In this document: in pieces, positions 25,035 through 33,077 of the stretch
How the letters are laid out: every line of letters starts with the position of its first letter
Numbering within the stretch: position 1 is the stretch's first letter
Assembly (NCBI RefSeq): GCF_036067295.1
Contig: NZ_CP107954.1
Span: forward strand, 8,122,001-8,186,000
Source of the DNA: Kribbella sp. NBC_00382
Lineage (GTDB): Bacteria > Actinomycetota > Actinomycetes > Propionibacteriales > Kribbellaceae
DNA length: 64,000 bases
Direction: 5' to 3'
Translations under genes and position numbers: made by a program
The notes under the pieces: model-generated
Seen by the model: only the letters and a program-made list of their open reading frames with translations
Told to the model about the DNA's origin: nothing
The model's database searches: none

Positions 25035-26306
25035 ATGGCTCGGGTGGAACTGCATCGGTGGCCGGGGCACCCGGATGGGTTCACCCGGGCTGAGCGGCTG
25101 GGCGGGTCGTATGAGTTGTACTTTCCTGATCCGCTGGTCGGCCGGGACTTCGACCTCAGCGATGAGGTGCTGGCCGCGTTGGAGGATGCGGCCGGGGATC
25201 TCGCGCGGCTGGATGCGACCGCGGCGGTACTGACGAACAGCGAGGCGTTGGCCCGGTTGTTGTTGCGGGCAGAGGCCGTTGGGTCGTCCCAGATCGAGGG
25301 CTTGGTGGTGGGAGCTCGGCGGTTACTCAAGGCCGAGGCATTGCGCGACAGTGGGCGGCATCATGACGTGACGGCCGAGGAGGTGCTCGGGGCGGTCGAC
25401 GCGATGATGTGGGTGAACGAGTCGGTCCGGATCGGGGACAAACTAGAGGTTGAGCATCTGCTGGAAGCGCATCGGCGGTTGATGGCGCATTCGCCGAATC
25501 CTGAGTTCGGGGGTGAGGTGCGTTATCTGCAGAACTGGATCGGTGGGCGCTCCCCCGCTGAGGCGTATTACGTGCCGCCGCCGGCTCATGTGGTGCCTGA
25601 GTTGCTGGCGGATCTGATGGCGTTTGTTCGTGAGTCGCCGTTACCGGTGCTGGCGAAGACGGGGATTGCGCATGCGCAGTTCGAGACGATCCATCCATTT
25701 GCCGATGGCAACGGTCGGACCGGGCGGGCGCTGATTCATATGGTTTTGCGGGCGGAGGGGCTGGTCGAGCGGAGTGTGCCGCCGGTGTCGCTGTCGCTTG
25801 CCACGCATGCGACGCAGTACGTCGAAGCGCTGACTGCGTTTCGGCATACCGGCAAGGCCACCAACGCGCGCGCCCGCAGTGCTGCGAACGAGTGGCTGCT
25901 GATGTTCGCCACCGCGTGCAGCCATGCGACCGGCGAGGCCGCACGATTCGAACGCACCGCCGCGGACCTCAAGACTGCTTGGCGCGAACGAGCTGCGCCG
26001 GTGCGTGCGGGATCCGCCGTTGACCTCCTGATCGACACTCTGCCGGCCGCACCCGTCCTGACGCTCGCCGCCGCGGCTGAGCTGATCGGCAGGTCGCAGC
26101 AGGCCGCGAATCAGGCGCTGGCACGGCTGACCGAGGTCGCCGTTCTGCGCGAGATCACCGACGGTCGCCGCAACCGTGTGTATGAAGCTCCTGAGTTGAT
26201 CGATGCCTTCACCCTCCTCGAACGCCGCTTCGCCAGCCCGGCGGCCGACACCCAGGTCGCGGCGCCTAGCAGACCGGTTCCGTCAGTGCCACGACCAACA
26301 CGCTGA
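25035..26306 (+). CDS. Fic-family protein with self-inhibitory helix and C-terminal winged helix
   Basis: The 423-residue protein has an N-terminal Fic_N region, the class II inhibitory motif SSQIEG (about residues 81-86), and the catalytic motif HPFADGNGRTGR (about residues 219-230) with its His. The C-terminal 70 residues are a winged helix (AAAAELIGRSQQAANQALARLTEV). Such enzymes transfer AMP from ATP onto protein targets, and the inhibitory Glu limits activity. It contains at least two TTA codons (25323 and about 25639) and its first half is less GC-biased than the neighbours, hinting at acquisition. Confidence 0.9.
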   Translation: MARVELHRWPGHPDGFTRAERLGGSYELYFPDPLVGRDFDLSDEVLAALEDAAGDLARLDATAAVLTNSEALARLLLRAEAVGSSQIEGLVVGARRLLKAEALRDSGRHHDVTAEEVLGAVDAMMWVNESVRIGDKLEVEHLLEAHRRLMAHSPNPEFGGEVRYLQNWIGGRSPAEAYYVPPPAHVVPELLADLMAFVRESPLPVLAKTGIAHAQFETIHPFADGNGRTGRALIHMVLRAEGLVERSVPPVSLSLATHATQYVEALTAFRHTGKATNARARSAANEWLLMFATACSHATGEAARFERTAADLKTAWRERAAPVRAGSAVDLLIDTLPAAPVLTLAAAAELIGRSQQAANQALARLTEVAVLREITDGRRNRVYEAPELIDAFTLLERRFASPAADTQVAAPSRPVPSVPRPTR

Positions 26307-26341
26307 GCTGATTGACTTTCCTCGCTTCCTCGATGAACAAT

Positions 26342-26357
26342 TCGAACACATGTTCGA
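26342..26357. promoter_or_regulatory. SOS box (LexA site)
   Basis: TCGAACACATGTTCGA is an exact match to the actinobacterial LexA consensus TCGAAC-N4-GTTCGA. It ends 35 bases before the DinB-like start and sits between the Fic and DinB-like genes, so it probably makes the latter DNA-damage inducible. Confidence 0.8.
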
Positions 26358-26392
26358 GAGCTGGACCAAATCGGGGAGTGTGAGGATCTGTG

Positions 26393-26974
26393 ATGCCGGA
26401 GCCGTTCGACTGGGAGATCTTGCAGCGGCCGTCCGCCATGGCGATGGTGCGCGGGCAGCTCGGCTTCAGCTGGATGGTGTTGTCGGGCCGGTTGGCGGCG
26501 CTGACCGACGAGGAGTACTTCTGGCGGCCGAGCAGTGAGGCGCTGACGGTGGTGCGCCGGCAGTACGCGGGGCGGTTCAGGTCGCTCGGGTCGGGCGAGT
26601 GGGTGGCGCAATGGCCGGACGAGCCGGACCATCGCGGGCCGCGGACGATCGCCTGGCTGATCGCGCATCTGACCGAAACGTTCTTCGAGCGTTGGGAATG
26701 GACCTTCGGCGCGAGCCGACAAGGGCGCGCTGACATCACCTTGCACGGCAACGCCCAGGACGCCGTCGCGTGGCTGGCGCACTGGGTCGAGGCCTGGCGC
26801 GACTCCATCGCCGAACTGGAGGAAGACCAAGCGATGACCGTAGGCCTCAGCCAAGCCACCGAACTGGACGCCGCCGAGCCCTTCGGCCACGTGGTCCTCC
26901 GCCTCAACCGCGAACTCATCCACCACGGCTCAGAAATCATGACCCTCCAAGACCTCCACGCCCTAGCCGCCTGA
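26393..26974 (+). CDS. DinB-like (DUF664/DinB_2) four-helix protein
   Basis: ATG at 26393 (MPEPFDWEILQRPS) follows GAGG seven bases upstream and gives 193 residues. The DinB/YfiT fold is suggested by LGFSWMVLSGRLAALTDEEYFWRP, TIAWLIAHLTETFFERWEW and LNRELIHHGSEIMTLQDL, where the His residues form the usual metal site. The family includes thiol-S-transferases such as mycothiol-dependent enzymes and damage-inducible B. subtilis DinB. An SOS box precedes it. The last 100 bases shift to C-rich codons. Confidence 0.82.
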   Translation: MPEPFDWEILQRPSAMAMVRGQLGFSWMVLSGRLAALTDEEYFWRPSSEALTVVRRQYAGRFRSLGSGEWVAQWPDEPDHRGPRTIAWLIAHLTETFFERWEWTFGASRQGRADITLHGNAQDAVAWLAHWVEAWRDSIAELEEDQAMTVGLSQATELDAAEPFGHVVLRLNRELIHHGSEIMTLQDLHALAA

Positions 26975-26991
26975 CCTCCTCCCCCCATCCC

Positions 26992-27050
26992 CTGGTCGCC
27001 GAGGCGGAGGCCGCTCCATCCACCGCTCAGGAGCGCGCCTCGGCGACCAG
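26992..27050. terminator. Long hairpin between convergent genes
   Basis: A perfect 15-bp stem (26992-27006 with 27036-27050) and extra inner pairing separate the DinB-like gene from the convergent serine hydrolase. Confidence 0.75.
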
Positions 27051-27076
27051 GCCTGCGCCACCCGGCCGGTCCAGAA

Positions 27077-28183
27077 TCAGGAGAAAGCCTTGGCGGCTAG
27101 GTCCCAGACCTGCTCGAAGGCGTTGATTTCGGTGGGGTTGAAGCGGTTCTTGGTGACGGCGACCGAGATGCCGGTGGCGGTGTCCGCGTAGGCGGCGCTG
27201 CCTCCGATGCCGACCATGCCGAACACAGTCGGCGCAACAGGCCGCATCCCAACCTGGCCGACGGTGTAGCCGAGGGCGTACTGGGCGGGGCCGCCGGTCA
27301 TTTCGTCGTTGCCGGTGGTTGAGAGGGAGGAGATCTTCTGGAGGCGGGCCGGGCTCACCAGGCGTACGCCGTCGACGTCGGTCAGGAGGGCCGCGTACAT
27401 GCGGGCCAGCGAGCGGGCGGTCGCGGTGCCCCACGCGGGGATGTCGGCCATTGTCACGGCGGCATTGTTGGCCAGGGCCGCGTTGGGGAACAGCGATCGG
27501 GGGCCGGACTTGAAGAGTGGGAAGTCGGGTGGCAATGAGGCGAACATCGCTGCGCCGGCCGGGTCGTCCTCGAAGTGCGCCACCCGGCCGAGCTCGGAAG
27601 CCGGTACGCCGAAGTACAGCTCGTTCTCGATGCCGAGTGGCTCACCGACAACCGAGGCGAGCACAGTGGAGATCGGTGACCCGGTCGCGCGCCGGACCAC
27701 CTCGCCGAGGATGAAGCCGAACGTCACCGCGTGATATCCGACGCGAGAGCCCGGCACCCACCATGGCTCCAACGAAGCGATCAAGCTGCACATCGCGTCC
27801 CAGTCACAGAAACGCGACAACGTCAGATCCGCCGGCACAGCCGGTATGCCGGCCGAGTGCGTCAGCACCTGCCGCACCGTCGTCGACTCCTTGCCATGAG
27901 CCCCGAACTCCGGCCACGCCGAAGCCACCAACGTGTCGTAGGACAACACCCCCTGCTCGACCAGCACATGCACGACGGTCGAGGTCACGCCCTTCACCGT
28001 CGATGCCGCATAGAACAGCGTGTCCGACGTCACCGGCCGCCCAGTCCGGTGGTCAGCGACGCCGGCCACGGCATCCACGATCAACTCCCCATGCCGGTAG
28101 ACAGTGGCCTGCACGCCGTTCTCCGCGCCCGACGCCACCAGCCCCTCGATGACGTCCACAACTTGCTCCTGCAACTCGTTCAT
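27077..28183 (-). CDS. Serine hydrolase of the beta-lactamase/EstB family
   Basis: ATG at 28183 (MNELQEQVVDVIEGLV) follows GAGGAG and gives 368 residues. The nucleophile motif is SxxK in FYAASTVKGVTS, the second motif is YHAVTFG, and GIGGSAAYAD stands where KTG-type sequences lie. The family covers class C-like esterases and D-aminopeptidases. There is no signal peptide, so a cytoplasmic esterase is more likely than a beta-lactamase. Confidence 0.85.
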   Translation of the reverse strand: MNELQEQVVDVIEGLVASGAENGVQATVYRHGELIVDAVAGVADHRTGRPVTSDTLFYAASTVKGVTSTVVHVLVEQGVLSYDTLVASAWPEFGAHGKESTTVRQVLTHSAGIPAVPADLTLSRFCDWDAMCSLIASLEPWWVPGSRVGYHAVTFGFILGEVVRRATGSPISTVLASVVGEPLGIENELYFGVPASELGRVAHFEDDPAGAAMFASLPPDFPLFKSGPRSLFPNAALANNAAVTMADIPAWGTATARSLARMYAALLTDVDGVRLVSPARLQKISSLSTTGNDEMTGGPAQYALGYTVGQVGMRPVAPTVFGMVGIGGSAAYADTATGISVAVTKNRFNPTEINAFEQVWDLAAKAFS

Positions 28184-28236
28184 ACCAGCTCCTCGTTGAC
28201 GACTCTCAGTACCGGGTCGGAGCCGCTGCGGCAAAC

Positions 28237-28310
28237 TTGACATGGTGCCGAGATGCGTTTTTCACACAAGATGTGCGACACGCGGCGAGTCGAGGCACTA
28301 GATGTGGGGT
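28237..28310 (+). promoter_or_regulatory. nrdAB promoter region with tandem NrdR-like boxes
   Basis: TTGACA at 28237-28242 is a possible -35 element. Box 1 (28264-28279, core CAAGATGTGC) and box 2 (28295-28310, core CTAGATGTGG) fit the NrdR consensus CwAtATaTwG with one to three deviations each. They are exactly 31 bases, or three helical turns, apart, the spacing typical of NrdR site pairs. The -10 element is unclear. Confidence 0.55.
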
Positions 28311-28317
28311 TCGGCGA

Positions 28318-28424
28318 GTTAAGGTCTCTCCACTGGTCGTCAGGGGAATCCGGTGAGAATCCGGGGCTGCCCCGCAGCGGTAAGCGGACAAGCAGTTCCC
28401 GTGAGCCCGAATACCTGCGACCGG
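28318..28424 (+). ncRNA. Cobalamin (AdoCbl) riboswitch controlling nrdAB
   Basis: The conserved core GGGAATCCGGTGAGAATCC (28344-28362), then GCTGCCCCGCAGCGGTAA (28366-28383), and the B12 box AGCCCGAATACCTGC (28404-28418) are all present in order. GGTC (28323-28326) with GACC (28419-28422) can close the P1 stem. B12 riboswitches upstream of class I nrdAB are known in Streptomyces, where cobalamin shuts off the oxygen-dependent enzyme in favour of the B12-dependent NrdJ. The same logic is expected here. Confidence 0.93.
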
Positions 28425-28425
28425 T

Positions 28426-28446
28426 GCGCGTGCCGCCGGCACGCGC
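28426..28446 (+). promoter_or_regulatory. Hairpin after the aptamer (possible expression platform)
   Basis: GCGCGTGCC (28426-28434) and GGCACGCGC (28438-28446) form a perfect 9-bp stem with a three-base loop directly after the B12 box. No U-run follows, so it may act with Rho or by altering later folding. About 200 bases remain before the nrdA start. Confidence 0.5.
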
Positions 28447-28643
28447 TGTCCGAGACCTCGAGGGCGGGTCGCAGGGCGAGACAGCAGCAGACCGTCGGGT
28501 TGGCGCGCAACAGCAGTGCAGCAGCAGTACTGCGCGGGCAGCCCACGGGTGGAGTCTGGGCTCCTCGACGATCTGCGTCGCGCGTCCCGTCATGCGCTCA
28601 ACCGGGTCCCGGTCGTCAAGAGACTCGCGTGGAGAGAGCGCTT

Positions 28644-31493
28644 GTGACCATCGTTTCTGCAGGTCAGTCGGCCCAGGCCGCACCCCCGAACCAGCTCACC
28701 GTCGTACGCCGGGACGGCAACAGCACCGCCTTCGATCCGACCAAGATCTCGGTCGCCCTCAGCAAGGCGTTCCTCGCCGTCGAGGGCACGGAGGCCGGTG
28801 GCAGCCACCGCGTCCGCGACCTGATCGCCGACCTCACCGCCAAGGTCGTCGACACGCTGACCAGCCGTGGTGACGCCCGGCGCAGCGTCCAGGTCGAGGA
28901 CATCCAGGACCAGGTCGAGCTCACCCTGATGCGGGCCGGCGAACACCAGGTCGCCCGTGCCTACGTCCTGTACCGCGAAGAGCGCACCAAGGCCCGTACG
29001 CCGGAGAACGCCGCCGAGCTCAGCACCACCCCGGTCATCACCGTGAAAGCGGCCGACGGCAGCACCGCTCCCCTGGACGTCGACCGCCTCCGCGTCATCG
29101 TCGCCGAGGCAGCGGCGGGCCTCGACTCCGTCGACGCCGAGCTGATCCTCAACGAGACGCTCGGCTCCTGCTACGACGGCATCGCCCAGCACGAGGTCGA
29201 GCTGGCCTTGGTGATGGCGGCTCGCGGGTACGTCGAGACGGAACCGGAGTACAGCTTCGCCGCCGCCCGTCTGCTGCTCGACCAGATCCGTCGCGAGACC
29301 CTCGGCCGGGTGCACGGTGAACCCCGCCAGGCGAGCCAGGCCGACATGGCCACGGCGTACGTCGACTACTTCCCGAAGTACATCCAGACCGGGATCGAGG
29401 CCGGGCTGCTCGACCCCGAGTTGGCCACGTTCGACCTGGCCAAGCTGGCCGCGGCGATCCAGCCCGAGCGCGACCTCGACTTCGCCTTCCTCGGCCTGCA
29501 GACCCTGTACGACCGTTACTTGCTGCACATCGACAAAACCCGGTTCGAGCTCCCGCAGGCCTTCTTCCTCCGGGTCGCGATGGGCATCTCGCTGAAGGAG
29601 GAGAACCGCGAGGACCGCGCGATCGAGTTCTACGAGCTGCTCAGCTCGATGCGGTTCATGTCGAGCACGCCGACCCTGTTCAACTCCGGTACGACGCGTC
29701 CGCAGCTGAGCTCCTGCTTCCTCACCACCGTCGACGACGACCTGTCCGGCATCTTCGCCGGCATCCGCAACAACGCGCTGCTGGCGAAGTACTCGGGTGG
29801 TCTGGGCAACGACTGGACCCCGGTCCGCGGGATCGGCGCCAAGATCCGCGGCACCAACGGCGAGTCGCAGGGCGTCGTACCGTTCCTGAAGATCGCCAAC
29901 GACACCGCCGTCGCGGTGAACCAGGGCGGCAAGCGCAAGGGCGCGGTCTGCGCGTACCTCGAGACCTGGCACATGGACATCGAGGAGTTCCTCGACCTGC
30001 GCAAGAACACCGGTGACGAGCGTCGCCGCACGCACGACATGAACACCGCCAACTGGGTGCCCGACCTGTTCCTGCAGCGGGTCGAGTCCGGTGGCGACTG
30101 GACGCTCTTCTCCCCCGACGAGGTCCCGGACCTGCACGATCTGTACGGCACCGCGTTCCAGACGGCGTACGAAAACTACGAGCACAAAGCCGACAAGGGC
30201 GAGATCCGGGTGTTCCGCCGGGTCAAGGCCGTCGACCTGTGGCGCCGGATGCTGACCGTGCTGTTCGAGACCGGTCACCCCTGGATCACCTTCAAGGACG
30301 CGTGCAACCTGCGCTCGCCGCAGCAGCACGATGGTGTCGTGCACTCGTCGAACCTGTGCACCGAGATCACCCTGAACACCACCGTCGACGAGACCGCGGT
30401 CTGCAACCTGGGCTCGGTCAACCTGGTCGCCCACCTGACGGACACCGGTCTCGACGCCGAGCTTCTGAAGCGCACCGTCAAGACGGCCGTCCGGATGCTC
30501 GACAACGTGATCGACGTGAACTTCTACACGACGCCGGAGTCGGAGCGCGCCAACCAGCGTCACCGTCCGGTCGGCCTCGGCCTGATGGGCTTCGCGGACG
30601 CGCTCTTCGCGCTGCGCATCCCGTACAGCTCCGACGCGGCCGTCGCGTTCGCGGACAGCTCGATGGAGCAGATCAGCTACCACGCGATCGAGGCGTCGAG
30701 CGATCTCGCCGCCGAGCGCGGCCGATACCAGACCTACGAGGGCTCGCTGTGGAGCCAGGGCATCCTGCCGATCGACTCGCTCGAGCTGCTGCGCCAGGCG
30801 CGCAACGGCGACCTGACCGTCGACACGAGCAAGCAGCTCGACTGGGACGCGCTGCGCGGCAAGGTACTACGGGATGGCATGCGCAACTCCAACGTGCTGG
30901 CGATCGCGCCGACCGCGACGATCTCCAACATCTGTGGGGTCAGCCAGTCGATCGAGCCGATCTACCGCAACCTGTTCGTGAAGTCGAACATGTCGGGTGA
31001 GTTCACCGTCGCCAACCCGTACCTGGTCGCGGACCTGAAGGCGCGCGGGCTGTGGGACCAGGTCATGGTGTCCGACCTCAAGTACCACGACGGCATCCTG
31101 TCCCAGATCGACCGCGTACCGGCCGACCTGCAGGAGCTGTACGCGACCGCGTTCGAGATGGACCCGCTGTGGCTGGTCAAGGCGGCGTCGCGCCGGCAGA
31201 AGTGGCTCGACCAGGCGCAGTCGCTCAACCTCTACATGACGGCGCCGTCGGGCAAGGCGCTCGATGAGCTGTACCGGTCGGCGTGGCGGTACGGGCTCAA
31301 GACCACGTACTACCTGCGCTCCCAGTCGGCCACGCACGTCGAGAAGTCCACGCTGCAAGGCACGGATGGCCGGCTCAACGCAGTACCGGTCACTCCGCCG
31401 AAGCCTGCTCCCGAGGTACCGATGGACGACTCGTTGCTGGATGCACCCAATGTCTGCCTGATCGACGACCCTGACTGCGAGGCCTGCCAGTGA
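28644..31493 (+). CDS. nrdA: Ribonucleoside-diphosphate reductase, class I large subunit
   Basis: GTG at 28644 follows GGAGAGAG; the protein has 949 residues. Two ATP-cone domains occupy about residues 15-210 (LTVVRRDGNSTAFDPTKISVAL; ITVKAADGSTAPLDVDRLRV). The catalytic barrel shows the three cysteines in QLSSCFLTT, SNLCTEITLNT and TAVCNLGSVNL, with the Asn and Glu of NLCTE, the radical-relay pair TYYLR, and the C-terminal reductant DCEACQ. It reduces ribonucleotides to deoxyribonucleotides. The gene lies behind a B12 riboswitch and overlaps nrdB by four bases (GTGA). The tandem ATP-cones resemble chlamydial-type NrdA. Confidence 0.96.
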   Translation: MTIVSAGQSAQAAPPNQLTVVRRDGNSTAFDPTKISVALSKAFLAVEGTEAGGSHRVRDLIADLTAKVVDTLTSRGDARRSVQVEDIQDQVELTLMRAGEHQVARAYVLYREERTKARTPENAAELSTTPVITVKAADGSTAPLDVDRLRVIVAEAAAGLDSVDAELILNETLGSCYDGIAQHEVELALVMAARGYVETEPEYSFAAARLLLDQIRRETLGRVHGEPRQASQADMATAYVDYFPKYIQTGIEAGLLDPELATFDLAKLAAAIQPERDLDFAFLGLQTLYDRYLLHIDKTRFELPQAFFLRVAMGISLKEENREDRAIEFYELLSSMRFMSSTPTLFNSGTTRPQLSSCFLTTVDDDLSGIFAGIRNNALLAKYSGGLGNDWTPVRGIGAKIRGTNGESQGVVPFLKIANDTAVAVNQGGKRKGAVCAYLETWHMDIEEFLDLRKNTGDERRRTHDMNTANWVPDLFLQRVESGGDWTLFSPDEVPDLHDLYGTAFQTAYENYEHKADKGEIRVFRRVKAVDLWRRMLTVLFETGHPWITFKDACNLRSPQQHDGVVHSSNLCTEITLNTTVDETAVCNLGSVNLVAHLTDTGLDAELLKRTVKTAVRMLDNVIDVNFYTTPESERANQRHRPVGLGLMGFADALFALRIPYSSDAAVAFADSSMEQISYHAIEASSDLAAERGRYQTYEGSLWSQGILPIDSLELLRQARNGDLTVDTSKQLDWDALRGKVLRDGMRNSNVLAIAPTATISNICGVSQSIEPIYRNLFVKSNMSGEFTVANPYLVADLKARGLWDQVMVSDLKYHDGILSQIDRVPADLQELYATAFEMDPLWLVKAASRRQKWLDQAQSLNLYMTAPSGKALDELYRSAWRYGLKTTYYLRSQSATHVEKSTLQGTDGRLNAVPVTPPKPAPEVPMDDSLLDAPNVCLIDDPDCEACQ

Positions 31494-32557
31494 CCACCAC
31501 CAGCAATGTGACCGGGCTGGGCTCGATCGCCGTCGGCGCATCCCGGATCGAGGTCGCCGACAAGGCGATGATCAACGCGCGGGCGGACGTCAACCAGCTG
31601 CTGCCGCTGAAGTACCAGTGGGCCTGGGACAAGTACCTTGCCGGATGCAACAACCACTGGATGCCGACCGAGGTCTCCATGCAGGCCGACATCGCGCTGT
31701 GGAAGTCGAAGGACGGCCTCACCGAGGACGAGCGGCTGATGCTGAAGCGCAACCTCGGCTTCTTCGCCACCGCGGAGTCGCTGGTCGCGAACAACATCGT
31801 GCTCGCGGTCTACCGCCAGCTCACCAACCCCGAGTGCCGGCAGTACCTGCTCCGCCAGGCGTTCGAGGAAGCCGTGCACACGCACACCTTCCAGTACATC
31901 TGTACGTCACTCGGGCTGGACGAGGGCGAACTGTTCAACATGTACCGCGAGGTGCCGTCCATCTCCGACAAGGACGCGTGGGCGCTGAAGTACACGCAGC
32001 ACCTGGAGGACCCTGACTTCAAGACCGGGACTCCTGAGTCGGACACGGACTTCCTGCGGGACCTGATCGCGTTCTACGTGGTCTTCGAGGGCATGTGGTT
32101 CTACACCGGGTTCGCGCAGATCCTGTCGCTCGGCCGGCGCAACAAGATGGTCGGGATCGCCGAGCAGTACCAGTACATCCTGCGCGACGAGTCGATCCAC
32201 CTGAACTTCGGCATCGACTGCATCAACCAGATCAAGCAGGAGAACCCGCACCTGTGGACAGCTGAGTTCCAGGCCGAGGTACGGCAGATGCTGACCGAAG
32301 CGTGCGAGCTCGAGGTCGCCTACGGCCGGGCCACCATGCCCAACGGCATGCTCGGCCTCACGGCGGACCTGTGCGAGCAGTACATGCACTTCGTCACCGA
32401 CCGGCGCGCCGAGCAGATCGGCATCGCCCCGATCTTCGGCGAGACCCGCAACCCGTTCGGCTGGATGTCGGAAATGATGGACCTGAAGAAGGAGAAGAAC
32501 TTCTTCGAGTCCCGCGTCATCGAGTACCAGTCCGGCGGCGGCCTCAGCTGGGACTGA
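31490..32557 (+). CDS. nrdB: Ribonucleoside-diphosphate reductase small subunit, class Ic (Mn/Fe) type
   Basis: The 355-residue ferritin-like protein has all six metal ligands: E96, E127, H130, E200, E234 and H237. The radical-bearing Tyr of ordinary R2 proteins is Phe134 (EEAVHTHTFQY) and the first ligand is Glu instead of Asp. Both changes are hallmarks of the Chlamydia trachomatis class Ic protein, and, from my memory of its numbering, each residue here is exactly seven higher. It should therefore use a Mn(IV)/Fe(III) cofactor in place of a tyrosyl radical. GTG at 31490 overlaps the nrdA stop. Confidence 0.93.
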   Translation: MTTTSNVTGLGSIAVGASRIEVADKAMINARADVNQLLPLKYQWAWDKYLAGCNNHWMPTEVSMQADIALWKSKDGLTEDERLMLKRNLGFFATAESLVANNIVLAVYRQLTNPECRQYLLRQAFEEAVHTHTFQYICTSLGLDEGELFNMYREVPSISDKDAWALKYTQHLEDPDFKTGTPESDTDFLRDLIAFYVVFEGMWFYTGFAQILSLGRRNKMVGIAEQYQYILRDESIHLNFGIDCINQIKQENPHLWTAEFQAEVRQMLTEACELEVAYGRATMPNGMLGLTADLCEQYMHFVTDRRAEQIGIAPIFGETRNPFGWMSEMMDLKKEKNFFESRVIEYQSGGGLSWD

Positions 32558-32580
32558 AGTAGTCACCTAGAACACCCACC

Positions 32581-32618
32581 GGCGACCTTGAACAGGTTAT
32601 TACCTGTTCAAGGTCGCC
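32581..32618. terminator. Terminator after nrdAB
   Basis: A perfect 16-bp stem, GGCGACCTTGAACAGG (32581-32596) with its complement at 32603-32618, and a TTATTA loop. A third copy of TGTTCAAGGTCGCC follows at 32625-32638, so the arm is partly duplicated. Confidence 0.85.
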
Positions 32619-32647
32619 ATGTGGTGTTCAAGGTCGCCCGATCTGGT

Positions 32648-33064
32648 TCAGCTGTGGGTTTTGGCCAGCAGTTCCAGTACTTCGGCTGTGGTGCCGGATT
32701 CGCCTAGGCGGGGGAAGATCCAGGTCAGGCTGTTCTTGTGGGCATCCTCGTTGAGGTCGGTCATCGCGTCGGTGGCGAGGGTGACGTTGTAGCCGTGTTC
32801 GTAGGCGGCTCGGGCTGAGGACTCGACGCCGATGCTGGTGGCGCGGCGAGGGCTTTCGGTGCGGCCGGGGAGGCTGTCGGCGGGAGTGGTCTCGACGCGG
32901 ACCAGTACAACGGGGAGTTGCTTGGCGCGGAATGCATCAGCCAGTTCTACCGAGCGGGCGACCACATCAGCGGTGGTCAGCGGCGTACCGGGGAGGGCTA
33001 CGACGGCGTTCTGCAAATCTATGACTACGAGTGCGGTCTTCGGGTCGAGGGTAGTGAGTGCCAC
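32648..33064 (-). pseudogene. Isochorismatase-family hydrolase with internal deletion
   Basis: The 138-residue product begins with the normal family start TALVVIDLQNAVV and ends with normal VESSARAAYEHGYNVTLATDAMTDLNEDAH, but about 45 residues between them are missing. That segment normally carries the catalytic Lys. At the usual Cys site the sequence reads ATSIGVES, with Gly. The reading frame stays open across the join. It is therefore probably inactive as a hydrolase, either a decaying gene or a non-enzymatic remnant. It lies next to an MFS gene broken by a stop. Confidence 0.7.
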
Positions 33065-33077
33065 TGGGAATGACCTT

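Noticed and set aside
28590..30683. A 697-codon open frame antisense to nrdA.
   Set aside because: It is a shadow frame produced by high GC third positions; its composition (Asp, Val, Arg, Gly-rich) is typical of antisense frames, and nrdA on the other strand is certain.
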